In this document: positions 1 to 8,511 of the stretch, in pieces
Layout: every line of letters begins with the position of its first letter
How positions within the stretch are numbered: the first letter of the stretch is position 1
Assembly: GCF_000577335.1 (NCBI RefSeq)
Contig: NZ_CBYL010000005.1
Location: 62,001-126,000 of the forward strand
DNA: 64,000 nt
Origin: Faecalispora jeddahensis
GTDB lineage: Bacteria > Bacillota > Clostridia > Oscillospirales > Acutalibacteraceae
Direction: 5' to 3'
Translations under genes and position numbers: made by a program
Notes under the pieces: model-generated
The model's input: the letters and a program-made list of their open reading frames with translations, nothing else
What the model was told of the DNA's origin: nothing
Databases searched by the model: none

Positions 1-636
1 AGCCAGAATCCGATTCAAGATGCGCTCGATCTATTGGGCGGGGAGAAAGCGATCGGTGAATTCAATTATTCTGCCATCGGAGGAACCCACATTCTATCGG
101 GGATTCTTGTAAAAGCAACGGGCCAGCCGATCCTTGATTTTGCTACGAAAAATTTATTCTCACCACTTGGAATCCGTGTTCCGCACAATGTGGTGCTGCG
201 TAATAAAGAAGAGCATTTCGCCGTTATGAACGATAAAAACACCAGTGGCTGGGTGGTTGACCCGCAAGGGATCAACACGGCAGGCTGGGGCCTTTTTCTG
301 ACACCTGAGGACATGGCAAAAATAGGCCAACTGTATTTAAACGGCGGAATGTGGGACCAGAAGCAAATCGTACCGGCTGAGTGGATAACAGAGAGCACCA
401 GGGAACATAGCCGATGCGCCCAATGGGGCAATCTGCCCTATGGCTACCTTTGGTGGATTATTGATGATAAAGAACACACCTATGCTGCTATGGGCGATGG
501 TGGAAATGTGATTTACGTCAATGCTGAGAAAAAAATGGTGGTTTCGATCGCCTCTACCTTTATACCGGATGCTAAGGACCGGATAGAACTGATAAAAAAG
601 GATATCGAGCCGATGTTTGAGGACTGTGAATCATAA
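1..636 (+). CDS. Beta-lactamase-fold serine hydrolase, C-terminal part (5' end outside window)
   Basis: The reading frame is open from base 1, so the gene begins before the window; a TTG at 34 is not a credible start. About 211 residues are visible. The stretch FNYSAIGGTHIL fits the Tyr-containing second motif of class C beta-lactamase/penicillin-binding esterases, and AAMGDGGN near the C-terminus fits the KTG-equivalent glycine-rich strand (HxG type). The SxxK serine motif would lie upstream. The family includes esterases, D-amino-peptidases and beta-lactamases, so no substrate can be given. It is probably cytoplasmic or exported, depending on the unseen N-terminus. Confidence 0.8.
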   Translation, partial: SQNPIQDALDLLGGEKAIGEFNYSAIGGTHILSGILVKATGQPILDFATKNLFSPLGIRVPHNVVLRNKEEHFAVMNDKNTSGWVVDPQGINTAGWGLFLTPEDMAKIGQLYLNGGMWDQKQIVPAEWITESTREHSRCAQWGNLPYGYLWWIIDDKEHTYAAMGDGGNVIYVNAEKKMVVSIASTFIPDAKDRIELIKKDIEPMFEDCES

Positions 637-676
637 CACCAGACCAATTCTTTTTGAAATATGCAGACCAATTAAA

Positions 677-720
677 ATCGCATGGCCGGCAAACCGAAAT
701 ACGGTTGCCGGCCATGCGAT
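677..720 (-). terminator. Long GC-rich hairpin between convergent genes
   Basis: A 15-bp perfect stem (ATCGCATGGCCGGCA and its complement) encloses a further ACCG/CGGT stem. On the minus strand the hairpin is followed by CGATTTTAATT-like sequence, so it can end the ribokinase operon. On the plus strand the T-tract is weaker, but it may also end the hydrolase gene. Confidence 0.7.
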
Positions 721-836
721 TGATTCTATTTGATTTATTTTGAGGAGGCTTTTTCAGGCTTTCACATCCCGTGAAAGCGTATGGAGCAACGATGGGCTCC
801 AAATTTTATGGCAAAGAAAAGAATGAGCGATTCGGC

Positions 837-1733
837 TCATGTTACGGGGGATAACTCTGTGCTGAGCACCTCTTCCCGCCATGGGATGGAGGGAATCGCC
901 CCCTTGCGGGAAACCGCCAGAGAGGATGCGATGGACGCAAGCCGCAGGCATTCCTGCGGGGAATCGCCCCTTGCAACCCCGGAGAAGAAATAACCGGTAA
1001 AGGTATCCCCCGCCGCTGTGGTATCCACCACGGGAACGTCGTAAATACCGTGGTGAAAGCGCTGCCGGCCGGCCTGGTAGATCACCCCGTCTTTTCCAAG
1101 AGTCAGTACAGTGTGAACCTGCGGGTAGCGCTTTTGAATCTGTTCCAGTATGGCATCGGGCTCACGCTCGCCTGTGATCTGGCTTCCCTCAACCTCGTTC
1201 ATCATCAGCCAGTGTACCTTGTGAAGATCACATTGCTGCACTGCATCGTCGTACGGGGAAGGGTTCAGCGCGATTTTCATCTGCCGCTGTGCCGCGCGCT
1301 CGATGAGATAATTAAGCAGGTTGATCTCATTTTGAAGAAGCAGCAGATCGCCCGCTCCAAAATGAGAGAGCACTTCGTCGACATACGCTTTCTCATTCTT
1401 TCGGTTGGCCCCGCCGAACAGAACGATGCTGTTCTGCCCTTTGGCGCTCACCTGAATGATCGCGTTGCCGCTGCGCTCCCCCACAGTACGGATCAGGGAG
1501 AAATCCACGTGATTTTCCTCGCAGGTTTTGCGGAGCATTCCGCCGTCTTCCCCCAGCATTCCCGCGTGGAACACCGCAGCGCCGCCCCGGGCCAGCGCGA
1601 CCGACTGGTTCAGCCCTTTCCCGCCAGGGTAGACATTCAGCTGCGTGGAGGAGATCGTTTCGCCAGGGGCAACGATGTGATCCACAGAATAGACAAAATC
1701 AATATTGAGCGAACCGAAGTTCAGGATTTTCAT
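837..1733 (-). CDS. rbsK: PfkB-family ribokinase-like sugar kinase
   Basis: 298 residues, the usual ribokinase length. The N-terminal NFGSLNIDFVY and the GGKGLNQSVALARGG substrate motif are ribokinase signatures, and DTTAAGDTFTGYF near residue 250 holds the catalytic Asp and anion-hole glycine of PfkB kinases. The expected reaction is ATP-dependent phosphorylation of D-ribose (or a close pentose or nucleoside) in the cytoplasm. A strong AGGAGG precedes the ATG. It is the last gene of the minus arm of a LacI-controlled locus with two ADP-ribosylglycohydrolase-like proteins and a sugar-type ABC importer. This context argues that free ribose is made inside the cell and trapped here. The symbol is given for family, not proven substrate. 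Confidence 0.82.
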   Translation of the reverse strand: MKILNFGSLNIDFVYSVDHIVAPGETISSTQLNVYPGGKGLNQSVALARGGAAVFHAGMLGEDGGMLRKTCEENHVDFSLIRTVGERSGNAIIQVSAKGQNSIVLFGGANRKNEKAYVDEVLSHFGAGDLLLLQNEINLLNYLIERAAQRQMKIALNPSPYDDAVQQCDLHKVHWLMMNEVEGSQITGEREPDAILEQIQKRYPQVHTVLTLGKDGVIYQAGRQRFHHGIYDVPVVDTTAAGDTFTGYFFSGVARGDSPQECLRLASIASSLAVSRKGAIPSIPWREEVLSTELSPVT

Positions 1734-1810
1734 TCGGTTTCCTCCTTCCTTTCCGGCAAAGCACTGTTTTATCGTCGATTCACTTTAGAATGGGCCGATA
1801 CAACTACGAC

Positions 1811-1843
1811 GGTTTCTTCCCCACCGCAGGCGGGGAAGAAACC
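1811..1843. repeat. GC-rich hairpin between the DUF4387 gene and the ribokinase gene
   Basis: A 12-bp perfect stem (GGTTTCTTCCCC with its complement) encloses CCGC/GCGG. It lies in the roughly 200-bp gap inside the minus-strand operon. Its core resembles the hairpins at 23482-23514 and 29210-29241. It could be a partial terminator or processing site that lowers ribokinase expression relative to upstream genes. Confidence 0.55.
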
Positions 1844-1930
1844 GATGATTGTTTTAAAGCGCGTGCTACTGTGCGGCGTTCCTTTCTTTCCGTTTCACTT
1901 CCTAAAAAGACGCAGCAGGTAAGCCAGCCC

Positions 1931-2248
1931 TTATACCTCTACCAGCAGCTCCATCAGCGGGGCGTGCTGCTGCGCGCCGTATACGTCCCTGTCGAAGCTG
2001 GTACCGGACGAAATCCGGCGGGCAAATGTGATTTTGAACCCGAGTGCGGGGTCAAAGAACACGATGTTGGTAATCAAATCTTCGGGAATGTGATACAGCT
2101 CTGCCACCAACGCACGGTTGATGATACCGCTTTCTTTGATCTTCCGGTAGATTTGCTCGTCGTCAAACAGGCAATCCAGCGTGATTTCGAAAGGCCCGCT
2201 GTTTTTGGAGCGCAGCACCTTCGCGCATTCATACAGCCGCTTTTTCAT
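1931..2248 (-). CDS. DUF4387 family protein
   Basis: 105 residues from the ATG at 2248, which overlaps the TGA of the upstream AtuA-like gene in an ATGA arrangement and so suggests translational coupling. The protein (CAKVLRSKNSGPFEITLDCLFDD near the N-terminus, GFKITFARRISSGT later) fits the small DUF4387 family, which is regularly found beside or fused to AtuA/DUF1446 proteins. Its function is not established. It is probably the small subunit or partner of the AtuA-like protein. It has no membrane segments and is likely cytoplasmic. Confidence 0.75.
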   Translation of the reverse strand: MKKRLYECAKVLRSKNSGPFEITLDCLFDDEQIYRKIKESGIINRALVAELYHIPEDLITNIVFFDPALGFKITFARRISSGTSFDRDVYGAQQHAPLMELLVEV

Positions 2249-3621
2249 CGTGCGCCGCCCCCTTTCCATTCTTCCACGGGGAACATCTCTTCCCCGTCCC
2301 GCACATCCATCAGGTGGTACAGAGAAAATTCGTATACCCTGCCGAAAGGCACGTCGCTCGGGGCAAACGGAAACGCCAGATTCCCCGCTGTCGATTTACG
2401 GCCTTCGTACCCGTAATGCAGGAACGTGGAGCGAACCGAGGAGCAGACGGTGTCGGCCAGCTCCTGCGTTTTGGCGATCACCTCAAACACTACGCCCACC
2501 TCATGCGGAAGATCTCGACAGGGCTCCATCTCGCCCATCACGCCGTTGATGCCATAATTGATAAAGTTGATCTTGTAATCCTTTTCGTCCACATCGCTGT
2601 AATAGTCGCGCACCTGTGCTTTTACTTTATCCTGCACCTCTTCCAGCTGGCCGATCAAAAGCGGGTCGCGGATACCAGCCACGACAAAGGTGCGGAACGC
2701 TACCGGCATGGCTCCCTCCAGCTTGATGCGGTAAGGATCGGTTCTTTCGATCCGGCTGCCGGTGACAAAAACGCTTCGCCCGTCCTCGAGCTCGGTAAAG
2801 GTGCAGTGCTCCAGATTCAGCACAATGCCGGGGCCGTGCAGAAGGTAGGGATGATCCTTCTCATAAAAGGTATGGGCCGCAACCGACGTTTTTGTGCAGA
2901 CCCGGTCTTTGGAAAGCGGAGTCACGATAAAACCGTCCTCTCGGATAATGCCAAGCATGCAGTCCTTGGTGGTACCGGGCTGCGCACACAGCGCCGCGCA
3001 TTCCAGAATTTTGCCCGCGTGGTAGCCATAGGCCATATCAAACCCATGGAACACGGCCACAGCAGCAAAGGGTGAAGGGTCGTAGGCACGGCCGCAGACG
3101 ATGATGTCCGCTCCCTGTTCCAGCGCCCGCACAATCGGCTCATGGCCCATCTGCGCCACGATCCCCGTTGTTTTCTCAATGCGCTCCGGGGTGAGCTCGC
3201 CCACGGTCAGGCCAAGCGGGTCGATTTTCCCCTCGCTCAGGCGCTGCTTGACGATCTCTTTCTCTATATCGGCCCAAATGACGGTAAGCTTCAGATGCTG
3301 GAGCCCGTGTTCCTTCAAAATTTCCTCAATGATCGAAAGCGTCCACTCCACGTGTACGCGGCCCCCCGCTCCACCGGCCGAACCGATCACAACCGGAATC
3401 TTCGCCTTGGCGCCGTTTGTGATCATGATCTCCAAATCCTTTTTGCAGGCGCGGCGGCTGACGATCGCCACCCCCGCCCCAAGCTTGTGGGGGCCGGCGT
3501 CCGTGCTGCCCGCATCTACCACAATCGCGTCGGGATTCATTGCCATCCCGTTCAGAAAAGAGCTTTCCGGGAATCCATACCCCAGGATTCCACATGGGGA
3601 AAGCAGCCTGAGCTCTTTCAT
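2245..3621 (-). CDS. AtuA-like (DUF1446) protein
   Basis: 458 residues beginning SPCGILGYGFP, with GAHKLG-type and GSAGGAGGR motifs and VCGRAYDPSPFAAVAVFHG in the middle, all typical of the AtuA/DUF1446 family. The founding member belongs to the acyclic terpene (citronellol/geraniol) degradation cluster of Pseudomonas, but the biochemical role of most family members is unknown. The gene has a good GGAGGAATAAAC-ATG start two bases after the stop of the glycohydrolase-like gene, and it overlaps DUF4387 by 4 bp. In this locus it may act on the aglycone released from a ribosyl compound; that is inference only. Confidence 0.8.
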   Translation of the reverse strand: MKELRLLSPCGILGYGFPESSFLNGMAMNPDAIVVDAGSTDAGPHKLGAGVAIVSRRACKKDLEIMITNGAKAKIPVVIGSAGGAGGRVHVEWTLSIIEEILKEHGLQHLKLTVIWADIEKEIVKQRLSEGKIDPLGLTVGELTPERIEKTTGIVAQMGHEPIVRALEQGADIIVCGRAYDPSPFAAVAVFHGFDMAYGYHAGKILECAALCAQPGTTKDCMLGIIREDGFIVTPLSKDRVCTKTSVAAHTFYEKDHPYLLHGPGIVLNLEHCTFTELEDGRSVFVTGSRIERTDPYRIKLEGAMPVAFRTFVVAGIRDPLLIGQLEEVQDKVKAQVRDYYSDVDEKDYKINFINYGINGVMGEMEPCRDLPHEVGVVFEVIAKTQELADTVCSSVRSTFLHYGYEGRKSTAGNLAFPFAPSDVPFGRVYEFSLYHLMDVRDGEEMFPVEEWKGGGAR

Positions 3622-3623
3622 GT

Positions 3624-5726
3624 TTATTCCTCCTTTACGGTGAAATCTCCAAAGGCGGTGCGGCCGATGCTCAGCGAACCGCAGCCGAACATGCCGTATT
3701 GGTAAGAGTCGTCTTTGGCGGAAAGCATTTCTTTCCCGTTGACCAAGAGGGTAATTGTATCCCCAACGGCTTTCAGCGAAAGCTCATAAGCCTGCTCCTG
3801 TTCCCACTCGAACGCGGCGCTGCTGAGCTCGCGGTAGCCGAAATCATTTTTGTACAGCTTCACGGTTCCGTCCGCGGCAAGACCCCCGGCATAGCCGCGC
3901 ATCGCGCCCTGCGCGCGAATGGTAAGCAGGTGGCTGTCGCCATTGAGCGGCGTGACCGGGGTCGTGACGGTGTAATCCGCCGCGTAGTAATTGCCCGCAT
4001 AGGCAAAGGCTGGTTCACAGCGCATCAGGAACAGCTGACTGCCATCCAAATCCCACGCGCCGTGGTCGAACGAGAAGGGCGTCACGCAGCCGAACTCCGT
4101 TTTCTGCTTTGCAAGGGCAACGCGGTACTCGCTCTTCCCGGTGATCGAGAAATCATCCAGATACAGCATGCCGAGCGTTTTGGATTTTGCCGGGGAGTAG
4201 CCCTCAATCACGATACCGGCCTCATCCACCATGTCCCCGTCGGTGTCCGGAATCTGGAAGGAGACATCCAGCCATTTGCCCTGCTGAAGCTTGATGTAGC
4301 CCTGCAGATGATCCTTTTTGTCGCTGGTGGTACGCACATAGGGCGCGATGCCGATGGTCTCCCAGCCGTTCCACTGGTCCAGATACAGCTTCATGGAAAC
4401 GGTCTGGCCGGGGTAGGCAGTCGGCGTAAAGACGGGGCTGTACCTCTCATCTGAAAAATCGTCGCGGCGGTAGAACGGTTTATAAAACAGCTTGCACTGA
4501 TGGCCGCGCTCCATGCGGTCTACCAGAACTTTCAAAGAGCCGGTGCCGCTGGCCGCCTGCTCGGTGGAATGCCAGGTGCGGCAGAAGAATGGGTCGGACA
4601 CGCGCATATTGTGCGTGGAGCCGGGCAGCTCAAAATCGAAATGAACCTCGCCCAGACGATAGGAATCGCTGATTTCGGCGGGCATCTCTTCCCCCGCAAT
4701 GCGGTAGCCCAAAGCAGCGACCTCTTTGCAGTAGGTGGGGACATCCAGAATATTGAGGTAACCGGAAATACCGGAAAGCACAAGACCGTCATTGATCGGG
4801 CCGCGGTAGCGCTCCGGCAGCCCATCGATGCCGCATGCCACACCCAGCACAGTGCCGACGTTCCCGGCGTTGCAGTCGGTATCCCACCCGCACATGGTGG
4901 CGATCTCCACCGTGCGCGCAAAGTCGCCCTGTCCGTATGCCATCGCAAGAATGCACACACCGGCATTCGGAATAATATGGCATACTCCGCCGTATTTGTT
5001 GTAGCCCCAGTCGTCTACCAGCATCTGGTGGCAGGCACGCCAGTCGTCCGGATGCGCCGCGTGGAAACTGAGCACCGCGTCGGCTACCTTCCGGTAGAGG
5101 GAGTCCTCCGGGATTTCCGCAAATCCGGCGTTCATGATCTCGTTGATGTCGCTGGTCTCAAACGCCTTTGCGATCGCGGCGCAGAAGAAGCGCGCTCCGT
5201 AAACGCCCTCGCCGTCGTGAGAAACGCTGGCGGCCGCCGCGCCGTATTCCGCCGCGCGGTGCGGCTCGCAGGGATTGACCAGCCCCCACGTATCGATGAA
5301 AATCTGTCCGCCGATCTGCTCGGCAATCGTTTTGCCGTTCTGCTGGATCGAGCCGGAACGCGGAGCGGGGATGCCCGCTTTCAGATTCAGGTACGCAGTG
5401 TGCTCGGTGCTGCGGCCATAGCCGCCCCACCAGAACATGCCCACGCCCTCGCGCGCATAATTGAGCCAGGCCCGCGCCACATCCTGCGGCTCAAGCGGAC
5501 GGTCAGACGCGTCATCGTACAGCGCTCTTAAAAAATAAACAGGGCCGTTTACATCGTCGTCGGCCGCAAAGTTTTTGAAGTCCTTTACATAGTCCGTAAT
5601 TTCACCATATGTATTTCGGATGCGATCGTAGGTCCAAATGGTCGGTTCCACTGGCGCGCCGAGCCGAATGCCGATGTTCATTCCTAAAAAGCCGGAATAA
5701 ACCTTTTCGAGATAATCCTTGATCAT
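3624..5726 (-). CDS. ADP-ribosylglycohydrolase-like protein with C-terminal lectin-like region
   Basis: 700 residues, about twice the length of a plain ADP-ribosylglycohydrolase (ARH). Residues 1-340 are the ARH-type helical domain: GFLGMNIGIRLGAP near the start, an acidic AADDDVNGP motif (position of the metal-binding TDD loop) and GWDTDCNAGNVGTVLG (the second metal-binding DxD motif). Residues about 345-700 look like two beta-rich modules, the last resembling a concanavalin/LamG-like fold (GSLSIGRTAFGDFTV). No signal peptide is seen, so it should act in the cytoplasm. It starts the minus arm of the LacI-controlled locus. The expected chemistry is hydrolysis of an N- or O-ribosidic bond; the substrate is unknown. 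Confidence 0.8.
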   Translation of the reverse strand: MIKDYLEKVYSGFLGMNIGIRLGAPVEPTIWTYDRIRNTYGEITDYVKDFKNFAADDDVNGPVYFLRALYDDASDRPLEPQDVARAWLNYAREGVGMFWWGGYGRSTEHTAYLNLKAGIPAPRSGSIQQNGKTIAEQIGGQIFIDTWGLVNPCEPHRAAEYGAAAASVSHDGEGVYGARFFCAAIAKAFETSDINEIMNAGFAEIPEDSLYRKVADAVLSFHAAHPDDWRACHQMLVDDWGYNKYGGVCHIIPNAGVCILAMAYGQGDFARTVEIATMCGWDTDCNAGNVGTVLGVACGIDGLPERYRGPINDGLVLSGISGYLNILDVPTYCKEVAALGYRIAGEEMPAEISDSYRLGEVHFDFELPGSTHNMRVSDPFFCRTWHSTEQAASGTGSLKVLVDRMERGHQCKLFYKPFYRRDDFSDERYSPVFTPTAYPGQTVSMKLYLDQWNGWETIGIAPYVRTTSDKKDHLQGYIKLQQGKWLDVSFQIPDTDGDMVDEAGIVIEGYSPAKSKTLGMLYLDDFSITGKSEYRVALAKQKTEFGCVTPFSFDHGAWDLDGSQLFLMRCEPAFAYAGNYYAADYTVTTPVTPLNGDSHLLTIRAQGAMRGYAGGLAADGTVKLYKNDFGYRELSSAAFEWEQEQAYELSLKAVGDTITLLVNGKEMLSAKDDSYQYGMFGCGSLSIGRTAFGDFTVKEE

Positions 5727-5824
5727 TTTTTAGCCTCCCAATCGTTTCACTTATTGATAGCAATGCCGCTTCAAAAGCCGTTGTTTTTACGTAAACTCCT
5801 TTGCAAAGCGGACACACTTTAAGA

Positions 5825-5832
5825 AACCGGTT
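5825..5832. promoter_or_regulatory. Candidate LacI-family operator 1
   Basis: The palindrome AACCGGTT in the context GAAACCGGTTAC has a central CG like most LacI-family operators. The same 8-bp core recurs at 7052-7059 and 7215-7222, and nowhere else in the intergenic DNA of this locus that I could find. Confidence 0.65.
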
Positions 5833-5839
5833 ACTCAGT

Positions 5840-5868
5840 ATTATACTCATTCTTTTGTTGCTTTTCAA
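5840..5868 (-). promoter_or_regulatory. Sigma-A promoter of the minus arm (glycohydrolase operon)
   Basis: On the minus strand TTGAAA (5863-5868) is followed after 17 bp by TATAAT (5840-5845). The predicted start of transcription is close to 5833, so the AACCGGTT palindrome at 5825-5832 would lie at the start site, a classic repressor position. Confidence 0.7.
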
Positions 5869-5951
5869 GAGGCGTTATCCATAAAAATACGATAATTCTA
5901 TGGTTATTGTCCTTAAAATTCTGTGGGAATCGGGAATAAAAAAGAAACCGC

Positions 5952-5981
5952 TTGCTTTTTGTTTCTCAATTTGTTTATAAT
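5952..5981 (+). promoter_or_regulatory. Probable lacI-type gene promoter
   Basis: TTGCTT (5952-5957) and a perfect TATAAT (5976-5981) are separated by 18 bp, about 65 bp upstream of the regulator start codon. A degenerate half of the operator (AAACCG at 5945-5950) overlaps the upstream edge, so weak autoregulation is possible. Confidence 0.55.
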
Positions 5982-6045
5982 AGGACAAAAGAAGTGCAGG
6001 CGCAAAGATTTGAGCCGCCTGATATGGCCGTTTGGAGGGAAAAGC

Positions 6046-7053
6046 ATGCAAAAGTACAGTATTGCAGATATTGCAGCGATTTGCGGAGTTTCGAAAGCGA
6101 CTGTTTCCCGTGTGATCAATAATAAAGCCACCGGCGTGGGTGAAGAAACCAAAAAGCGGGTGCTTACCACCATAAAAGAGCTGAATTACCGCCCCAATAC
6201 CCTGGCCCGCAGCGTAGCGACCTCCTGCTCAGGCGTGATCGGGGTTGTGGTTCCGGATATTCTGAATCATTTTTTCCCCGCCCAGGTGCGCGGGATCAGC
6301 GACGTACTGGACAAGAACGGATATTCCATGTATCTTGGCAATTCGGATTTTGACCCGGAAAAAGAGAAGCATCATTTATTATCAATGGTTGACCGCCGGG
6401 TGGACGGCATCATCCTTTGCTCCGGCGTGTCGAACGACACGTTTTTGGCGCAGTTTTCCAAATACAATATTCCCCTTGTGCTGATGGGGCGCAATTTTGA
6501 CCACCACGTATGCGATGCCAGCATCGCCAGCGACAGCGAATACGGCGCCGCGCAGGCCATGCGCCAGCTGCTATCCACCGGGAACCGCCGCATTTTATAT
6601 ATGGACGGCAACGCAGGCGTTTCCGGCGCTGTTCAGCGGCACCGGGCCTATGAGCAGGTGCTGAAAGAAGCCGGGATTCCAATTGATGAGCAGCTCGTTC
6701 ATTTCGGGGAATTTTCCGCACATTTCGGCCAGGAAACCGTGACCCGACTGCTGCGGGAAGGGCTTGATTTTACCGCCGTTTTCTCCGGCAGCGATATGAT
6801 CGCCATCGGCGCGCTGAAGGCACTGAAGGAAGCCGGCAGGCATGTGCCGAGCGAAATCGAGGTAATCGGTTTCGACGGAATCGAAATCTCTGAAACATAC
6901 GATCCGGCGCTTTCCACCGTGCTGAAACCCAGGCGGGAAGCGGCCGAGCAGGCCGCCACCATGCTGGTTTCGATTATCAATGGTACCATCGGGAGCATGC
7001 GGCACATGACCATTCAGCCTACTTTAGTTCTTCGGGAAACAACCAGAAAGTAA
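6046..7053 (+). CDS. LacI-family transcriptional regulator
   Basis: 335 residues from the ATG at 6046, chosen because GGAGGGA lies 5 bp upstream and the protein then begins with the LacI helix-turn-helix (IADIAAICGVSKATVSRVIN). An upstream in-frame start at 5923 would add 41 unrelated residues. Residues 60-335 are the periplasmic-binding-protein-like ligand domain (VIGVVVPDILNHFF, DGIILCSG, VIGFDGIEIS). It is divergent from the glycohydrolase operon and upstream of the transporter operon. Three AACCGGTT palindromes, one overlapping its own stop codon, are its likely targets. The inducer is presumably the imported glycoside or a breakdown product. Confidence 0.9.
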   Translation: MQKYSIADIAAICGVSKATVSRVINNKATGVGEETKKRVLTTIKELNYRPNTLARSVATSCSGVIGVVVPDILNHFFPAQVRGISDVLDKNGYSMYLGNSDFDPEKEKHHLLSMVDRRVDGIILCSGVSNDTFLAQFSKYNIPLVLMGRNFDHHVCDASIASDSEYGAAQAMRQLLSTGNRRILYMDGNAGVSGAVQRHRAYEQVLKEAGIPIDEQLVHFGEFSAHFGQETVTRLLREGLDFTAVFSGSDMIAIGALKALKEAGRHVPSEIEVIGFDGIEISETYDPALSTVLKPRREAAEQAATMLVSIINGTIGSMRHMTIQPTLVLRETTRK

Positions 7054-7059
7054 CCGGTT
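7052..7059. promoter_or_regulatory. Candidate LacI-family operator 2, overlapping the regulator stop codon
   Basis: The AACCGGTT palindrome in GTAACCGGTTCC begins inside the TAA stop codon (7051-7053). It sits 163 bp from operator 3 and could support looping between sites. Confidence 0.5.
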
Positions 7060-7169
7060 CCTAATAAAACGACTTTTTACAGCGGATCAAATATCAATTT
7101 ATTGACGTATTTTTGTGCGTTAATGTAAATTGTATATTAAATCCGCTGTATTTTTGTGCAATAAAATGA

Positions 7170-7198
7170 TTGCGTGTGTAAAACAAACCTTGTATAAT
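7170..7198 (+). promoter_or_regulatory. Sigma-A promoter of the transporter arm
   Basis: TTGCGT (7170-7175), a 17-bp spacer and TATAAT (7193-7198). Transcription would start near 7205, just before operator 3, giving a leader of about 335 nt ahead of the first permease gene. Confidence 0.65.
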
Positions 7199-7214
7199 GA
7201 AATCCATCAGATAA

Positions 7215-7222
7215 ACCGGTTT
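7215..7222. promoter_or_regulatory. Candidate LacI-family operator 3
   Basis: AACCGGTT in the symmetric context TAAACCGGTTTC, immediately downstream of the predicted start of the transporter operon. It mirrors operator 1 on the other arm. Confidence 0.65.
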
Positions 7223-7396
7223 CTTAAACTGCTTTTACATATCATTCTTCCCTTTTGCTTCAATGATCGATACGGATCTGCGACAAAAGAAACGCACGGT
7301 TCTCTTTCCCTGTTTTTACGAAAAGATCAGGTCTTGTTTGTAAATTCAAAGATGCCGGATATTTTGAGAAAAAATGAGGCAAGGCGGCACCGCAGG

Positions 7397-7440
7397 AATC
7401 CCCAAAGGGCACGTGTATGGATTGGTTCCGGGGATTTTTA
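7397..7440 (+). promoter_or_regulatory. Leader hairpin followed by a T-tract, upstream of the transporter operon
   Basis: AATCCCC (7397-7403) can pair with GGGGATT (7430-7436), and TTTTA follows. The stem is short, so this is a weak intrinsic-terminator or attenuator candidate within the long leader. The rest of 7223-7540 shows no convincing gene. Confidence 0.3.
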
Positions 7441-7540
7441 ACGCAGCCGCGGCCTGTTTACCCAAAATGAATCATTGCAATGATTTTACAAGCGCCCCTG
7501 GTATGATGTCTGCGATTGATGGTTAAAGGAGGTTCCCCTT

Positions 7541-8476
7541 ATGAACGACCGACAACTGTCGGTGTCTCGCCGTGATCGATGGAAAGCGGCCTTAAAACAG
7601 ATGCGCACCGACAAAATCCTGTATGTGCTGATCGCGCCCACTATCCTCTATTTTATCATTTTCCGGGTGTGGCCAATCTGGAACATGCGCATGGCTTTCT
7701 TCAATTACAAAGCCAGAGGCCCCTGGGAGTGGGCGGGACTCAAATATTTTCATATGGTGTTCAGCACGTCGGCGTTTACCGATATTCTGAAAAACACACT
7801 GATCATCAGCTTCATGAAATACATACTGTTATTCCCTTTCTTTGTCCTGTTTGCGATCCTGCTCAACGAAATCCGAAGCCGCCGGGCACGCAATACCATT
7901 CAGGCGGTGTCTTACCTGCCCCACCTTTTGTCATGGGTCGTGATTGCAGGCATCTGGATTTCGTTCCTCAATCCATCCAGCGGCGCGGTCAATCAGGTGC
8001 TGGGCTGGTTCGGCGCCGGGCCCTACGATTTTATGACGAGCAAGGGCGCGATCCGGTGGGTACTCTTCTTCTCAGAAGCGTGGCGCAGCCTCGGCTGGGA
8101 TTCGATCATTTTCTTCACGGCGATCATCAATATCAGCCCCGACTTGTTTGAAGCCGCAGACATGGACGGCGCAAACCGTGCGCAGGTCATCCGCGCAATC
8201 ATTCTGCCGGCTTTGGTCATCCCCATGACCACCGTGTTCATCCTGAATCTGGGGTTCTTTATGACGGCGGGCTTTGACCAGGTATTTAACTTTACCAATC
8301 CGGCGGTCAACAGCGTGGTGGATATTCTGGATACCTACATTTACCGCCTGGGCCTCGATAACGGCCAATACTCGCTGGCCTGCGCGGTCAGCCTGATCAA
8401 GGGCGGAGTAGGGCTGATTCTGGTACTGCTGACCCACGTCACGTCAAAGCGCCTGACCGGGCAGGGCGTTTGGTAA
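7541..8476 (+). CDS. Sugar-type ABC transporter permease (LplB/YteP-like)
   Basis: 311 residues with about six hydrophobic segments, beginning with a basic cytoplasmic N-terminus and a first helix near residues 28-48. The EAADMDGANRAQVIRAIILP stretch near residue 205 is the EAA coupling loop that contacts the ATPase. It has the size and motif spacing of carbohydrate uptake (CUT1-type) permeases of the LplB group. It is first in an operon with a second permease and a binding lipoprotein. No ATPase is encoded nearby, so a shared MsmK-type ATPase is expected, as is common in this group. A GGAGG site precedes the ATG. Confidence 0.88.
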   Translation: MNDRQLSVSRRDRWKAALKQMRTDKILYVLIAPTILYFIIFRVWPIWNMRMAFFNYKARGPWEWAGLKYFHMVFSTSAFTDILKNTLIISFMKYILLFPFFVLFAILLNEIRSRRARNTIQAVSYLPHLLSWVVIAGIWISFLNPSSGAVNQVLGWFGAGPYDFMTSKGAIRWVLFFSEAWRSLGWDSIIFFTAIINISPDLFEAADMDGANRAQVIRAIILPALVIPMTTVFILNLGFFMTAGFDQVFNFTNPAVNSVVDILDTYIYRLGLDNGQYSLACAVSLIKGGVGLILVLLTHVTSKRLTGQGVW

Positions 8477-8511
8477 CACCCGAACGCGCATTTCAGTTGG
8501 AGGTGTCTGTA

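Noticed and set aside
1050-1922. Long plus-strand frame antisense to ribokinase
   Set aside because: Opposite to a kinase with clear motifs, no ribosome site and composition of an antisense shadow.
4500-5531. 343-codon plus-strand frame
   Set aside because: Antisense to the conserved ARH domain and lacks motifs or a start site.
5923-6045. N-terminal extension of the LacI regulator
   Set aside because: It contains the likely promoter, has no ribosome site and is unlike the LacI family start; ATG 6046 has GGAGGGA.
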